Shown here in pieces: positions 38,986 to 48,295 of a stretch of 64,000 nucleotides of DNA. Numbering within the stretch: the first letter of the stretch is position 1; the number at the start of each line of letters is the position of its first letter. Position numbers and translations under genes: made by a program. A model generated the notes under the pieces. It saw nothing but the letters and a program-made list of their open reading frames with translations. It searched no databases and had not been told where the DNA came from. The stretch is from a virus. The stretch spans positions 124,001 through 188,000 of IMG/VR virus record IMGVR_UViG_3300046516_001816, one strand, 5' to 3'.

Positions 38986-41900
38986 ATGAGCGACTTGTCA
39001 AAGAAGTTAGAGGACGAACTGAGCTTGCTGCTGGACTCGATTTCGGGTCTGACAGGCGCAATTGAAACGGTCAGTACCGGCACGACCGGCGAGACGCTTC
39101 AGCAACTCGTGGACACTGCGACCACGCAAGCCAATGACTCCGCCACCAGTGCTGCGCAAGCGGCGACGATTCAACTTGAAATCCAGAACAGTATTCTGGC
39201 CGCGCAAACGGCTGACCTGAATGCCGCGACGGGTGCAGCGAATGCAGCGATCGCCGCTAGTAACTCGTTGACCTATTCGCAAAACGCGGGTAACAGTGCG
39301 ACAGCCGCTGCTGGTAGTGCCACAGCGGCTGCCACGAGTGCCACCTCGGCGGCGTCGGCAGCGACGTCGGCCAACAACGCCGCGAACAATGCCATTGCGT
39401 TGGCTTCGTCGTGGGCGAGTGTCTGGTTGGGTCAACACACGGCCGATCCGACGCTGGATAACAGCGGTGGGGCCTTGATCAGTGGTGCGATGTACATGAA
39501 CACCACGACCACGCCTCCGCACCTGCGGATCTATTTGAATGGTGCGTGGCAAGATCAGGATGCTGATGCGATTGCTGCAACGCAGGCAGCCCAAGCTTCC
39601 GCAACGCAAGCCTCGATGAGTGCATCGACTGCTAGCACGCAAGCCACGAACGCAGCTGCCTCAGCCACGGCTGCGGCCAATAGCGCAACTGCTGCGGCTA
39701 CCAGCGAGACCAATGCGGCGGCTTCCGCAACGTCCGCTGCCAGCAGTGCGAGTAACATTGCAGGTCAGATTGCAGCAGCCACCACCCAAGCTGGTAACGC
39801 CAGCGGAAGTGCCACGAACGCAGCCACAAGCGCCAGTGCGGCTGCTGCCAGTGCGACGGCAGCGGCCGGTTCGGCCAGCGATGCAGCCACAAGCGCTACC
39901 GGTGCAGGCACGCAGGCCAGTGCAGCAGCGTCCTCAGCAACGGCTTCGAGTAATTCAGCGAATGCTGCGAATACATCGGCTTCGAGCGCAGCCGGGTCGG
40001 CTACTGATGCTGCAACATCTGCCACGAACGCCAGCAATAGCGCAACCGCCGCGGCTTCGTCGGCAAGTGATGCTTCGTCCAGTGCGGGAATTGCCACTAC
40101 GAAGGCAGGGGTAGCGACGACGCAAGCGGGCAACGCTTCGACTTCTGCTAGCAATGCTGCGACGTCTGCTTCTGCGGCAGCGGGTTCAGCCACGGCCGCA
40201 GGGACATCCGCTACCAACGCAGCTAATTCCGCGAGCGCAGCGGCCGCGAGTGCTTCGGATGCGGATACTCAAGCTGCGACGGCAGCGACCCAAGCAACCA
40301 ATGCCGGTACGTCCGCCACCGCGGCCGCAGGCAGCGCAACCGCTGCGGCTACGTCAGCGACGAATGCAGGTAACTCGGCGACAGCAGCGGCTGCTTCTCA
40401 GAGCGCTGCCCACACGAGTGAACTGAATGCAGCGACGTCGGCCACCACGGCAGGAACGCAAGCGACCAATGCTTCGGGAAGTGCTACCGCAGCAGCAGCG
40501 TCTGCTACGGCTGCTGCTACCAGCGAAACGAATGCGGGTAATAGCGCGAGCGCAGCAGCAGGTTCGGCGACAGCGGCCGCAGGGTCCGCCAGTGCAGCAA
40601 GTACGTCAGCTGGCAATGCGGCGGCGTCTGCCACCACAGCAACGAACGCAGCGAATGCAGCCACGGCGTTGTATCACTCATGGGGTCAGATGTGGTTGGG
40701 TGAATTCACGACCAACCCGACGCAGGACAATCAAGGCGGTGCACTGGTTAGTGGTGCGCAGTATTTGAATACGTCCACCACGCCTCCTCAGGTGATGATC
40801 TACCTGAATGGCGCATGGGGTCCGTTGGATGCGGATGCGCAAGCGGCTACGCAAGCGGCACAGACCTCGGCTTCACAAGCTGCTGCGAGTGCGACGACTG
40901 CAAGTAATCAGGCGAGCACCGCGACGACGCAAGCGGGTAATGCGAGCACATCTGCGACGAATGCAGCCAACTCCGCCACCGCCGCAGCGGGCAGTGCGTC
41001 AGCTGCGTCGACGTCGGCGGGCAATGCAAGTAGTAGTGCTACAGCCGCCGCGGGTAGTGCGACTGCGGCCAGCGGTTCGGCCACGACGGCTTCAACCCAA
41101 GCTACAAACGCCGGTAACTCGGCTACTGCTGCTGCGGGTTCTGCAACCGCCGCGAGTACGTCCGCCACCAATGCTAGCACCAGTGCGACTACCGCACAGA
41201 ACTGGGCCTCCCAGGGTAGTGGGACGGTGGATGGAACGAGTTATTCAGCGAAGTACTACGCTAACCAGGCGGGTATCAGCGCAACGAATGCAGCGAGCTC
41301 GGCCTCGGCCGCAGCCACCTCTGAAACTAATGCAGCGGCTTCGGCCACAACTGCCTCCAATCAAGCAACCACGGCAACCACTCAAGCCGGCAATGCCAGT
41401 AGTTCGGCCTCTGCTGCGAGTACGAGTGCGACCAATGCGGCAAGTTCCGCTACGGCCGCGTCCGGGTCTGCAACAACTGCGAGTACCCAAGCCACGAATG
41501 CGTCTAACAGCGCAACGCTGGCTCAGAATTGGGCTTCTCAACCGTCCGGTGTGGTCGGCGGCACGAGTAGTTATTCTGCGGTGTACTATGCCAATCAAGC
41601 CAGCGCTTCAGCCACGGCTGCATCGACCAGTGCGTCGAATGCTTCGGGCTCTGCTAGTGCGGCAGCGTCCTCAGCGACCGCGGCCAGCAATAGCGCAAGC
41701 GCGGCAGCAACCAACCAAACCAACTCAGCCAATAGCGCCACGAGTGCGTCAGGGAGTGCCGGCTCGGCTGCGACCAGTGCAACGAACGCGAGTAACTCCG
41801 CCACCGCTGCCTCGACGTCTGCGACGAACGCCAGTACCTCCGCGACCAATGCGGCGAACTCCGCCACGGCCGCCGCGACCTCGGCGACCAATGCTTCAAA

Positions 41901-44900
41901 CAGTGCCACGGCAGCCCAGACTGCGGCCACCACGGCGCAGAATGTCCAGATCGGTTTGAATACGATCACGACACTCAGCAAGACCGGTGGTACGTATTCA
42001 CTCACGACAGCCGAATACAACAACGGCATCATCATTGTCAATGGGACGCTCACCAGTCCCCTGATTCTGGTGGTCCCGGCGACCTCGCATCCGTTCATTC
42101 TGGACAATGCCACGACGGGTGCCTACTCGCTGACGGTGAAGATGACGGGTGGTTCGGCGCAAGTCACGGTCGCTCAGGGCAACTCGAACCAGTTGTTCTG
42201 TGATGGTAGCACGGGCGTGTATTCTGTCTCGTCCGTGTCCGGTCTGCAATTCAACGCAGTCAAGGCCATCAGCAGCGCAACCAATGCGCTGACGAACCTG
42301 TACCAGGGTGCGTACACGCCGATGAGCAACGGCGGTGGCACGACCTATGCTGTCACCTTGCCGCAAGGCTCGACGATGGGTGTAGGCGGGGCGGTGTTCC
42401 TCGATGCGATCTCGGGCAAATGGAGTGTGGCTCCGTACAGTGGCGACACGGCGGACTTCGGTGCTTCGTTTGCGATGGGTCCGGTCGACAAAGCCATGTT
42501 TACGTGGAATGGCTCGAGCTGGCGTACGACGTTGTATTCCAACCAGGCCTCCCCGGTATTCAGTCAGTCGCTGACGGTACCGGTTGCGTATATCACCGGT
42601 CGTGCGGTGATAGGTGGGGTGACGGACGACGGCACGACAGCAGTGCAAGCTACGTCGGGACGCTTTACGTCGAGCCTGACGGTCCCGACGATGACGGCTG
42701 GGGACAACAGCCTGAACGCTGCGAACACGGCCTATGTGGTCACGGCGATCAACAACCTGATTGGCGGAGCACCGTCGGCCCTGAACACGCTGAAGGAACT
42801 GGCGGACGCAATCAATGATGACGCGAGCTATGCCGCGAGTATCACAACGCAGCTGGGCACGAAAGCCTCCCTGTCGGGCGCAAACTTCACGGGTGCGGTG
42901 ACGGCTACGGCACTGACCTCGACCACAGGGGTGGTGAATGCTTACGGCTACAGCGGCAGCAATAGCAAGGGCGTGATCTATTTCACCCAGGACGGCACGC
43001 GTTACCTGTACTACGATGGTTCGCAATACAATCTGCCGGGGGCTTCGCTCCTGATCAACGGCAGTGCGGCATGGACGGCGGCGACGTTTAATCCGGCGAA
43101 CTATGCAGCGCTGGCAGGTGCAGCGGCCTTTGGCGGAGCAGTCACCGGCACAGCGGCGACCTATGCGCTCAGAGCCACCAACGGAGCAGGCACAGGCCAG
43201 ACCACCATCGGCCTGAATGCCGTGGGTGCCGCAACCGATGCGAAGAACTGGGAAGTGATCATGGGCTCGGACCAGTCCTTCGGGATTCGGACGATCAATG
43301 ATGCTTACTCGGCGTCTAACTACGCGTTGCAGGTGTATCGCTCAGGCTATGCGATTACCACCATGCGCATCATGGGCAGTGGCGGTCGGACGTTGATCGG
43401 CACGGGTACACAGGTGTCGGATGACGGCGCCACCAACGTACAGGTGGGTGCAGGTCTGCGGGTGCAGCGTACGAGCTCCAGCGGGCAGGCGATCAGTTTG
43501 ATGCCGGCCCCGTTGAATACGGTCTCGGGCAGCAATCTGTCGGATAACTATATCACGTCGTACTCGGCCACGGGTAATGCCAAGTCGCTGGTGTTGAATG
43601 CGACCACGGATACGGCGGACACTGCATCGACAGCGGGTAACGTGTCGCTGATGCTTCAGGTCATGAGCACCACGGCGCTGGCGGTAACAAGCACGCGCAA
43701 CGTGATCATTGGATCGAGCACGGACGACGGCAGTGGCAATATCTTGCAGGTGCGGGGTGGACTGGGCATCATTGGGAACGGTAAGGGCATCACGTTCCCG
43801 GACGGTACGGTGCAGAACACGGCTTATTGCGTGACGGCCCCGACGGTGATGTCGTATACGCCAGCTAACGGGGTAAGTACGTTTAGCTGTCAGCCGTACG
43901 GTGTTGGTTTGGTGCAGGTGTTCGAAAACGGTGCGCTCATTACCGAGTACACCGCTACCACGGGCAACAGCATTACTCTTAACACCGCCGCCAATGGTCG
44001 CACGCAGTACACGGTGGTGAGTGGGGTGTTGTTCCAGGCCTCCAACGTGTTGCAGCCAGCTGTGTCAGTCGTCAATCCGACGGTGGGTACGACCACGCTG
44101 ACCTTGCCGGTGAGCACCCCAGTGGGCTATCTCTGGATCTTCCAGGGTGGGGCATGGCTGGTGCCGGGTCAGGACTTTACGTTCAATGGTGGTACGTCGG
44201 TGACCTTGACCGCTGCCACGACTCAGTCGTCGGATTCGTTCACGCTGGTAATGTTGCAGCCGGTGTCGTTTGCCAATACGGCGACGCAGTCCAACGTGCA
44301 AGCCGCACAGCTCACCTTTGCGGCGGACACAGGGGTCGCGAACGCTTATGCGGTCGCCTACATTCCGGCGGTGAGTACGCCGACCAACGGCATGCAGTTG
44401 TCGTTCTTTGCGAATGTGGCTAACACGGGCGCCTCGACACTGACCTGTAATGGCGGGACGGCTTATCCGATCTACGGCAATGGTCATGCAGCCTTGACAG
44501 GTGGCGAAATTGTTGCCAACGGTTTCGTGGAAGTGACCTTCAGTTCGGTGCTGGGTGGCTGGATCTTGATGGAGTGTACAGGGGGCTCGCAGCAGATCGC
44601 GAAGAACCTCAACTTCGCCGGCACGGGTAATCGCATTACGGGGGATTTGAGTAATGCAACGGTCGCGAACCGCCTGCTGGTCCAGTCCTCGACGGTAAAC
44701 GGCAACAGTGTGTTGGGGATTGTGCCTAATGGGACCTCGACGACTTCCGCCATAAACGTCTACGGCGGCTCGGATCTGGTGAACTACTCGCTGGGTCAGA
44801 TGGCAAATTACGGTACCGACCTTCGTTTTCAAGCCGTACAGGCTGGTACAGGTAGCTACCTACCGCTGACGTTTTACACGAGCGGCGCGGAACGCATGCG

Positions 44901-45579
44901 CGTCACACCGGCGGGTCTCGTAGGCATCAATGCTACGGGTCCCAGTATCGCCGGCACCCGACTGATGGTGAAAGCCACTGCTGCCGAATGGCCAGCGGAA
45001 ATTGCCAACACCAACACCAACGGCGTAGCAGGCGGGCTGTTGCTGATGCAGGTGTTTCAGACGAACTCGCAGTATGTGCAGTTCTTCTACGGCGCGGGTA
45101 CCATCGTGGGTTCTATTACCACCAATGGTTCGTCGACGGCGTATGGTACAACGTCGGACTATCGCCTGAAGGAAAACGTCAAGCCGTTGCAAGGTGCGCT
45201 CCAACGCGTCATGCAAGCCAAGCCCATTCGGTATAACTTTAAGACTGATGAGACCAAGACGCAAGTCGATGGTTTCCTCGCTCACGAGTTGGCGGAAGTC
45301 ATTCCGGAAGCCGTAGTGGGTGAGAAGGACAAGGTGACGTACCGGCCGGTACTGCGTGAAGGCCATGATCCGAAGGACATTCATCCCCACGACGTGTTGG
45401 ATCTGGAAGAGCACGTCGAGGCTCAGATCGTAGATCATTCGAAGATGGTGCCGTTGTTGACCGCCGCCTTGCAAGAGGCGAATGTTGAGATCGAGCAGCT
45501 CAAGAAGGATCGGGACATTCTGCGCAAGCAGATGGATGAGATGATGCAGCAGATGAAACTGCTGATGCAAAAGCACTAA
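38986..45579 (+). CDS. Giant tail fibre with C-terminal S74 chaperone (2,197 aa)
   Basis: Residues 1-40 are a helical anchor (LSKKLEDELSLLLDSISGLTG). From there to about 985 it is Ala/Ser/Thr heptads. The shaft holds two WLG modules (nt 39425, 40693; WLGxxTxxPTxDN...GAxYxNT...PP) and two WAS modules (nt 41200, 41527). Residues about 985-2050 are beta-rich. They include the common fibre motif GGAPSALNTLKELADAINDD and several lectin-like or knitting segments. The S74 intramolecular chaperone begins SDYRLK, with nucleophile Ser2057 and Lys2062. Self-cleavage before Ser2057 would release about 141 residues. The chaperone ends in a coiled coil. It is expected to trimerise into a very long fibre. 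Confidence 0.88.
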   Translation: MSDLSKKLEDELSLLLDSISGLTGAIETVSTGTTGETLQQLVDTATTQANDSATSAAQAATIQLEIQNSILAAQTADLNAATGAANAAIAASNSLTYSQNAGNSATAAAGSATAAATSATSAASAATSANNAANNAIALASSWASVWLGQHTADPTLDNSGGALISGAMYMNTTTTPPHLRIYLNGAWQDQDADAIAATQAAQASATQASMSASTASTQATNAAASATAAANSATAAATSETNAAASATSAASSASNIAGQIAAATTQAGNASGSATNAATSASAAAASATAAAGSASDAATSATGAGTQASAAASSATASSNSANAANTSASSAAGSATDAATSATNASNSATAAASSASDASSSAGIATTKAGVATTQAGNASTSASNAATSASAAAGSATAAGTSATNAANSASAAAASASDADTQAATAATQATNAGTSATAAAGSATAAATSATNAGNSATAAAASQSAAHTSELNAATSATTAGTQATNASGSATAAAASATAAATSETNAGNSASAAAGSATAAAGSASAASTSAGNAAASATTATNAANAATALYHSWGQMWLGEFTTNPTQDNQGGALVSGAQYLNTSTTPPQVMIYLNGAWGPLDADAQAATQAAQTSASQAAASATTASNQASTATTQAGNASTSATNAANSATAAAGSASAASTSAGNASSSATAAAGSATAASGSATTASTQATNAGNSATAAAGSATAASTSATNASTSATTAQNWASQGSGTVDGTSYSAKYYANQAGISATNAASSASAAATSETNAAASATTASNQATTATTQAGNASSSASAASTSATNAASSATAASGSATTASTQATNASNSATLAQNWASQPSGVVGGTSSYSAVYYANQASASATAASTSASNASGSASAAASSATAASNSASAAATNQTNSANSATSASGSAGSAATSATNASNSATAASTSATNASTSATNAANSATAAATSATNASNSATAAQTAATTAQNVQIGLNTITTLSKTGGTYSLTTAEYNNGIIIVNGTLTSPLILVVPATSHPFILDNATTGAYSLTVKMTGGSAQVTVAQGNSNQLFCDGSTGVYSVSSVSGLQFNAVKAISSATNALTNLYQGAYTPMSNGGGTTYAVTLPQGSTMGVGGAVFLDAISGKWSVAPYSGDTADFGASFAMGPVDKAMFTWNGSSWRTTLYSNQASPVFSQSLTVPVAYITGRAVIGGVTDDGTTAVQATSGRFTSSLTVPTMTAGDNSLNAANTAYVVTAINNLIGGAPSALNTLKELADAINDDASYAASITTQLGTKASLSGANFTGAVTATALTSTTGVVNAYGYSGSNSKGVIYFTQDGTRYLYYDGSQYNLPGASLLINGSAAWTAATFNPANYAALAGAAAFGGAVTGTAATYALRATNGAGTGQTTIGLNAVGAATDAKNWEVIMGSDQSFGIRTINDAYSASNYALQVYRSGYAITTMRIMGSGGRTLIGTGTQVSDDGATNVQVGAGLRVQRTSSSGQAISLMPAPLNTVSGSNLSDNYITSYSATGNAKSLVLNATTDTADTASTAGNVSLMLQVMSTTALAVTSTRNVIIGSSTDDGSGNILQVRGGLGIIGNGKGITFPDGTVQNTAYCVTAPTVMSYTPANGVSTFSCQPYGVGLVQVFENGALITEYTATTGNSITLNTAANGRTQYTVVSGVLFQASNVLQPAVSVVNPTVGTTTLTLPVSTPVGYLWIFQGGAWLVPGQDFTFNGGTSVTLTAATTQSSDSFTLVMLQPVSFANTATQSNVQAAQLTFAADTGVANAYAVAYIPAVSTPTNGMQLSFFANVANTGASTLTCNGGTAYPIYGNGHAALTGGEIVANGFVEVTFSSVLGGWILMECTGGSQQIAKNLNFAGTGNRITGDLSNATVANRLLVQSSTVNGNSVLGIVPNGTSTTSAINVYGGSDLVNYSLGQMANYGTDLRFQAVQAGTGSYLPLTFYTSGAERMRVTPAGLVGINATGPSIAGTRLMVKATAAEWPAEIANTNTNGVAGGLLLMQVFQTNSQYVQFFYGAGTIVGSITTNGSSTAYGTTSDYRLKENVKPLQGALQRVMQAKPIRYNFKTDETKTQVDGFLAHELAEVIPEAVVGEKDKVTYRPVLREGHDPKDIHPHDVLDLEEHVEAQIVDHSKMVPLLTAALQEANVEIEQLKKDRDILRKQMDEMMQQMKLLMQKH
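39260..41940 (+). repeat. Alanine-heptad shaft of the giant fibre
   Basis: At protein level, about 900 residues of a seven-residue repeat of the form S-A-T-x-A-x-(G/S/N), interrupted by the modules named in the gene entry. Codons vary from unit to unit, so the repeat is conserved mainly at protein level. Ala every 3-4 residues fits an alanine coiled coil. Confidence 0.85.
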
Positions 45580-45585
45580 GCTTAC

Positions 45586-45614
45586 GGCCTCCCTGCGGGG
45601 AGGCCTTCTTTTTC
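45586..45614 (+). terminator. Intrinsic terminator
   Basis: Perfect eight-base stem GGCCTCCC / GGGAGGCC with TGCG loop, then TTCTTTTTC. It lacks the ATGCCG trailer. Confidence 0.85.
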
Positions 45615-45631
45615 TGTATTAGGAGTCAATC

Positions 45632-47053
45632 ATGGTCATGAGTGTACGGGAAGCTCTGGCTCGCGTTGTGGATATTTTTGGTCCGCAGGCGTCTTGGGAC
45701 CCGACGAAGATGTACGGTAATGTGATGGTGTCCCCCAGCGGAAACCTCGTGATTCACAATACCGTGGATGACGGCAGTGGTGCTACCGTGCAGGTGACCG
45801 GTCAAGTCAAGACACAATCTTTGGCGATTGATTACGGGACCAACTACAGCACGTTGTATTTCAATAACACCAATAAAAATCGCTGGACCATCTACAAAGA
45901 AAATACCACGGAGTCAGGTAGCAATGCAGGGTCCAACTTTGGGTTAAACGCGGTGGCCGACGACGGCACGATCCAGACGCAGGTGATCGGGATTAACCGT
46001 GCTTCGTTTTTGACGACCTTTTACAAAAGTCTGTCGATTCTTGGCAACGTCTCAACAGCAGGCTATATCACACAGCAAGTCACGGCGGCCACTGACTGCA
46101 TTAACTTCATGAGCGCGCCGAACGCTCACTATAAAGGGATTTATTTTCAGACTTCAGGATCGGCGCGGTGGCTGATTATGTCGGACAATACGTCCGAGAG
46201 CGGGAGCAACGCAGGATCCAACTTTTATTTGGGTCGTTATAGCGACAGCGGGACCTGGATTGATAACGTCATTCAGATTACACGCTCCAATGCACTGACG
46301 ACCTTTACAGGGGCCTTGCAATCGACGAACATTGGCTCCGGCACCGGAGTCTATCGTGCCACCGGGGATAACGGTACCAGCTGGGGTAACTGGAACGGCT
46401 CCAGTACGACTTCCTTGCAAGTGGATTGCGCCAACCCGCAGTCAGCGTATATGGGTCTGCGCTGGACGCAGTGGGGTAGTCGTCACCTTGCGGCTATTTC
46501 TGGGTACGCGGGTGGCTCCACCAGCAGCACCTGTATGATCAACTTCGCTTTTGGTAGTAATGCGAACAGCCACATGTTCTACGATGGCGGCACGGCCACC
46601 TTTGCCGGTGCGCTCACGCAGAACTCGGACTATCGCATTAAGACCAATGTCGCTGCGATGGAACCGGCTGAAGTATTGGCGCGCGTGCTGAAGCTGCAAC
46701 CGAAGGAGTATGACCGCCACGATCATGAACATCACCTGCATGGTCGTCAAGCCGGCTTTATCGCGCATGAGGTTCAGGAACACTTTCCGCTGCTGGTGAA
46801 GGGCGAGAAAGACGCGATGAAAAAGGTGAAGCGCCAGATCGGCGACACGACCGTCTATGAACCCGGGAAGGAACCGGAAGACTATGAGCCCCCGGTCGAA
46901 GTCGAAGAGATGGTACCTGATCTTCAGTCGGTGAACTACATTGCGCTGGGTCCCTATCTCGTATCGGCGATCCAGGCGTTGAATGACAAGATCGATGCGC
47001 AGGCGAATGAGATCGTTGCATTGAAAGCCGCTCTTAAGGCGAAGGAGGCATAA
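45632..47053 (+). CDS. S74 self-cleaving tailspike-type fibre
   Basis: 473 residues, ATG 45632 with AGGAG upstream (a second ATG follows two codons later). The N-terminus REALARVVDIFGPQASWDPT, KMYGNVMVSPSGN is shared with the next gene and is probably the attachment module. The middle is repetitive beta (WTIYKENTTESGSNAGSNF recurs as WLIMSDNTSESGSNAGSNF), suggesting a lectin-like or beta-helical stalk. The S74 chaperone starts SDYRIK (Ser332, Lys337) and includes AGFIAHEVQEHFP. A C-terminal coiled coil (DAQANEIVALKAALKA) closes it. Cleavage should leave a 331-residue mature fibre. Confidence 0.85.
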   Translation: MVMSVREALARVVDIFGPQASWDPTKMYGNVMVSPSGNLVIHNTVDDGSGATVQVTGQVKTQSLAIDYGTNYSTLYFNNTNKNRWTIYKENTTESGSNAGSNFGLNAVADDGTIQTQVIGINRASFLTTFYKSLSILGNVSTAGYITQQVTAATDCINFMSAPNAHYKGIYFQTSGSARWLIMSDNTSESGSNAGSNFYLGRYSDSGTWIDNVIQITRSNALTTFTGALQSTNIGSGTGVYRATGDNGTSWGNWNGSSTTSLQVDCANPQSAYMGLRWTQWGSRHLAAISGYAGGSTSSTCMINFAFGSNANSHMFYDGGTATFAGALTQNSDYRIKTNVAAMEPAEVLARVLKLQPKEYDRHDHEHHLHGRQAGFIAHEVQEHFPLLVKGEKDAMKKVKRQIGDTTVYEPGKEPEDYEPPVEVEEMVPDLQSVNYIALGPYLVSAIQALNDKIDAQANEIVALKAALKAKEA

Positions 47054-48207
47054 TGGCCACAGTTGCACAGATGTTAGCTCGTGTCATTGACCTCTTTGGT
47101 CCTGCGGGTACAGCAGACCCCACGAAGCTCTATGGCCGTTTGATGGTCAGCCCCAACGGGAATGTCTTGGTTGGTAAGACGACCGATGACGCTACCCATG
47201 ACTTCCAGGTTCAGGGCAATAGTCAATTTACCGGTACCCTGGGGGTCAGTGGCAATGTCACCCTGAGTGCTACTGCTCAGCGAATCACGGGCGACTACAG
47301 TAATGGCACCCTGGCTAGTCGCGTGCTGTTTCAAACATCCGCGGCCAATAGCAATACGTCCGTGGGTGCAGTGCCCAGCGGCTCAGGCACCGGGGGGAAC
47401 TTCACCATTTTCTCTACGCCTGATCCGACTAATTCGTCGTATTGTCAGATCGGGGTGACCGCAGGGGGATGGGCTTCACTGGTGGCCGGTGCGGCGGGCA
47501 CCGGTACACTTTTGCCGCTTTCGTTTAATACCGGCGGCGCATTACGCTGGCAGATCACCACGTCGGGTCAGTTTATGTACACCACCACCGCGGCGGGTTT
47601 GGGTGGGTATGTCAACGCCCTCTGGCAGATCAATACTACCAATAACACGGTGCGTGGCTGCGTGCAAGGTCACGCCAACGGTCAGGGCTACGGCATTGTG
47701 TTTGTGAATGGTAATGAGCAAGCCACGACCACCCAGGCCTGTGTGTTTGTTAATACCAGTGGCTCGGCGGTGGGTTCTATCACTGCCAGTACCTCCGCCA
47801 CGGCGTTTAACACGACTTCAGACTACCGCCTCAAAGACAATGTGGTGAAGTTGGATCGCGCGCTGGATACGGTGATGAAGCTGCGACCCGTGCGCTACAC
47901 GTTTAACCATGTGCCGAAGGAAGATCGTCATCTCGTGCATGAGGGTTTTATCGCGCACGAGTTGCAGGAATATGTCCCTCACGCCGTGCACGGCAAGAAG
48001 GACGAAGTCTGGCATAACCTCAAGCTGCGGAAAGGCCACGATCCGAAGAACATCAAGCATGAGGATGTGCTCGACGTCGAAGAGGAAATGGTCATCCAGC
48101 AAGTGGACTATTCCAAGGTGGTGCCACTACTGACCGCAGCGTTGCAAGAAGCGATCACGGAAATTCAATCACTGAAGGAACGTGTCGCTGAGTTGGAAGC
48201 GAAGTAA
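47053..48207 (+). CDS. S74 self-cleaving tailspike-type fibre, shorter
   Basis: 384 residues, ATG overlapping the previous stop (TAATG). The start VAQMLARVIDLFGPAGTADP, KLYGRLMVSPNGNVLVGKTT is clearly related to the preceding gene. The middle is a beta-rich stalk and tip (QRITGDYSNGTLASRVLFQT, then a Gly/Ser/Thr-rich domain). The chaperone starts SDYRLK (Ser256, Lys261), then RPVRYTFNHV and EGFIAHELQEYVPHAV. It resembles the chaperone of the giant fibre more than that of 45632. The predicted mature fibre is 255 residues. It ends with a coiled coil. Confidence 0.85.
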   Translation: MATVAQMLARVIDLFGPAGTADPTKLYGRLMVSPNGNVLVGKTTDDATHDFQVQGNSQFTGTLGVSGNVTLSATAQRITGDYSNGTLASRVLFQTSAANSNTSVGAVPSGSGTGGNFTIFSTPDPTNSSYCQIGVTAGGWASLVAGAAGTGTLLPLSFNTGGALRWQITTSGQFMYTTTAAGLGGYVNALWQINTTNNTVRGCVQGHANGQGYGIVFVNGNEQATTTQACVFVNTSGSAVGSITASTSATAFNTTSDYRLKDNVVKLDRALDTVMKLRPVRYTFNHVPKEDRHLVHEGFIAHELQEYVPHAVHGKKDEVWHNLKLRKGHDPKNIKHEDVLDVEEEMVIQQVDYSKVVPLLTAALQEAITEIQSLKERVAELEAK

Positions 48208-48212
48208 CTAAG

Positions 48213-48241
48213 GCCCGGGCTTCGGCTCGGGCTTTATGCCC
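48213..48241 (+). terminator. Intrinsic terminator running into TTTATGCCC
   Basis: Eight-base stem GCCCGGGC / GCTCGGGC (one G-T pair) with UUCG loop, then TTTATGCCC, a variant of the trailer. Confidence 0.85.
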
Positions 48242-48261
48242 TTTAGGCAATTTTGGCTGGC

Positions 48262-48276
48262 GAATCGTATGTGACT
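48262..48276 (+). promoter_or_regulatory. Candidate late promoter (AATCGTATGTGAC)
   Basis: A TATG core 27 bases after the trailer and 28 bases before the second giant fibre, in an otherwise featureless gap. Confidence 0.35.
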
Positions 48277-48295
48277 TTCTAATCTGGGATAAATC

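Noticed and set aside
40808-41959. Arg/Pro-rich open frame of 383 codons on the + strand inside the giant fibre
   Set aside because: A second-frame reading of Ala/Ser/Thr heptads necessarily yields Arg/Pro/Gln-rich frames. The same artefact recurs in all fibre genes.
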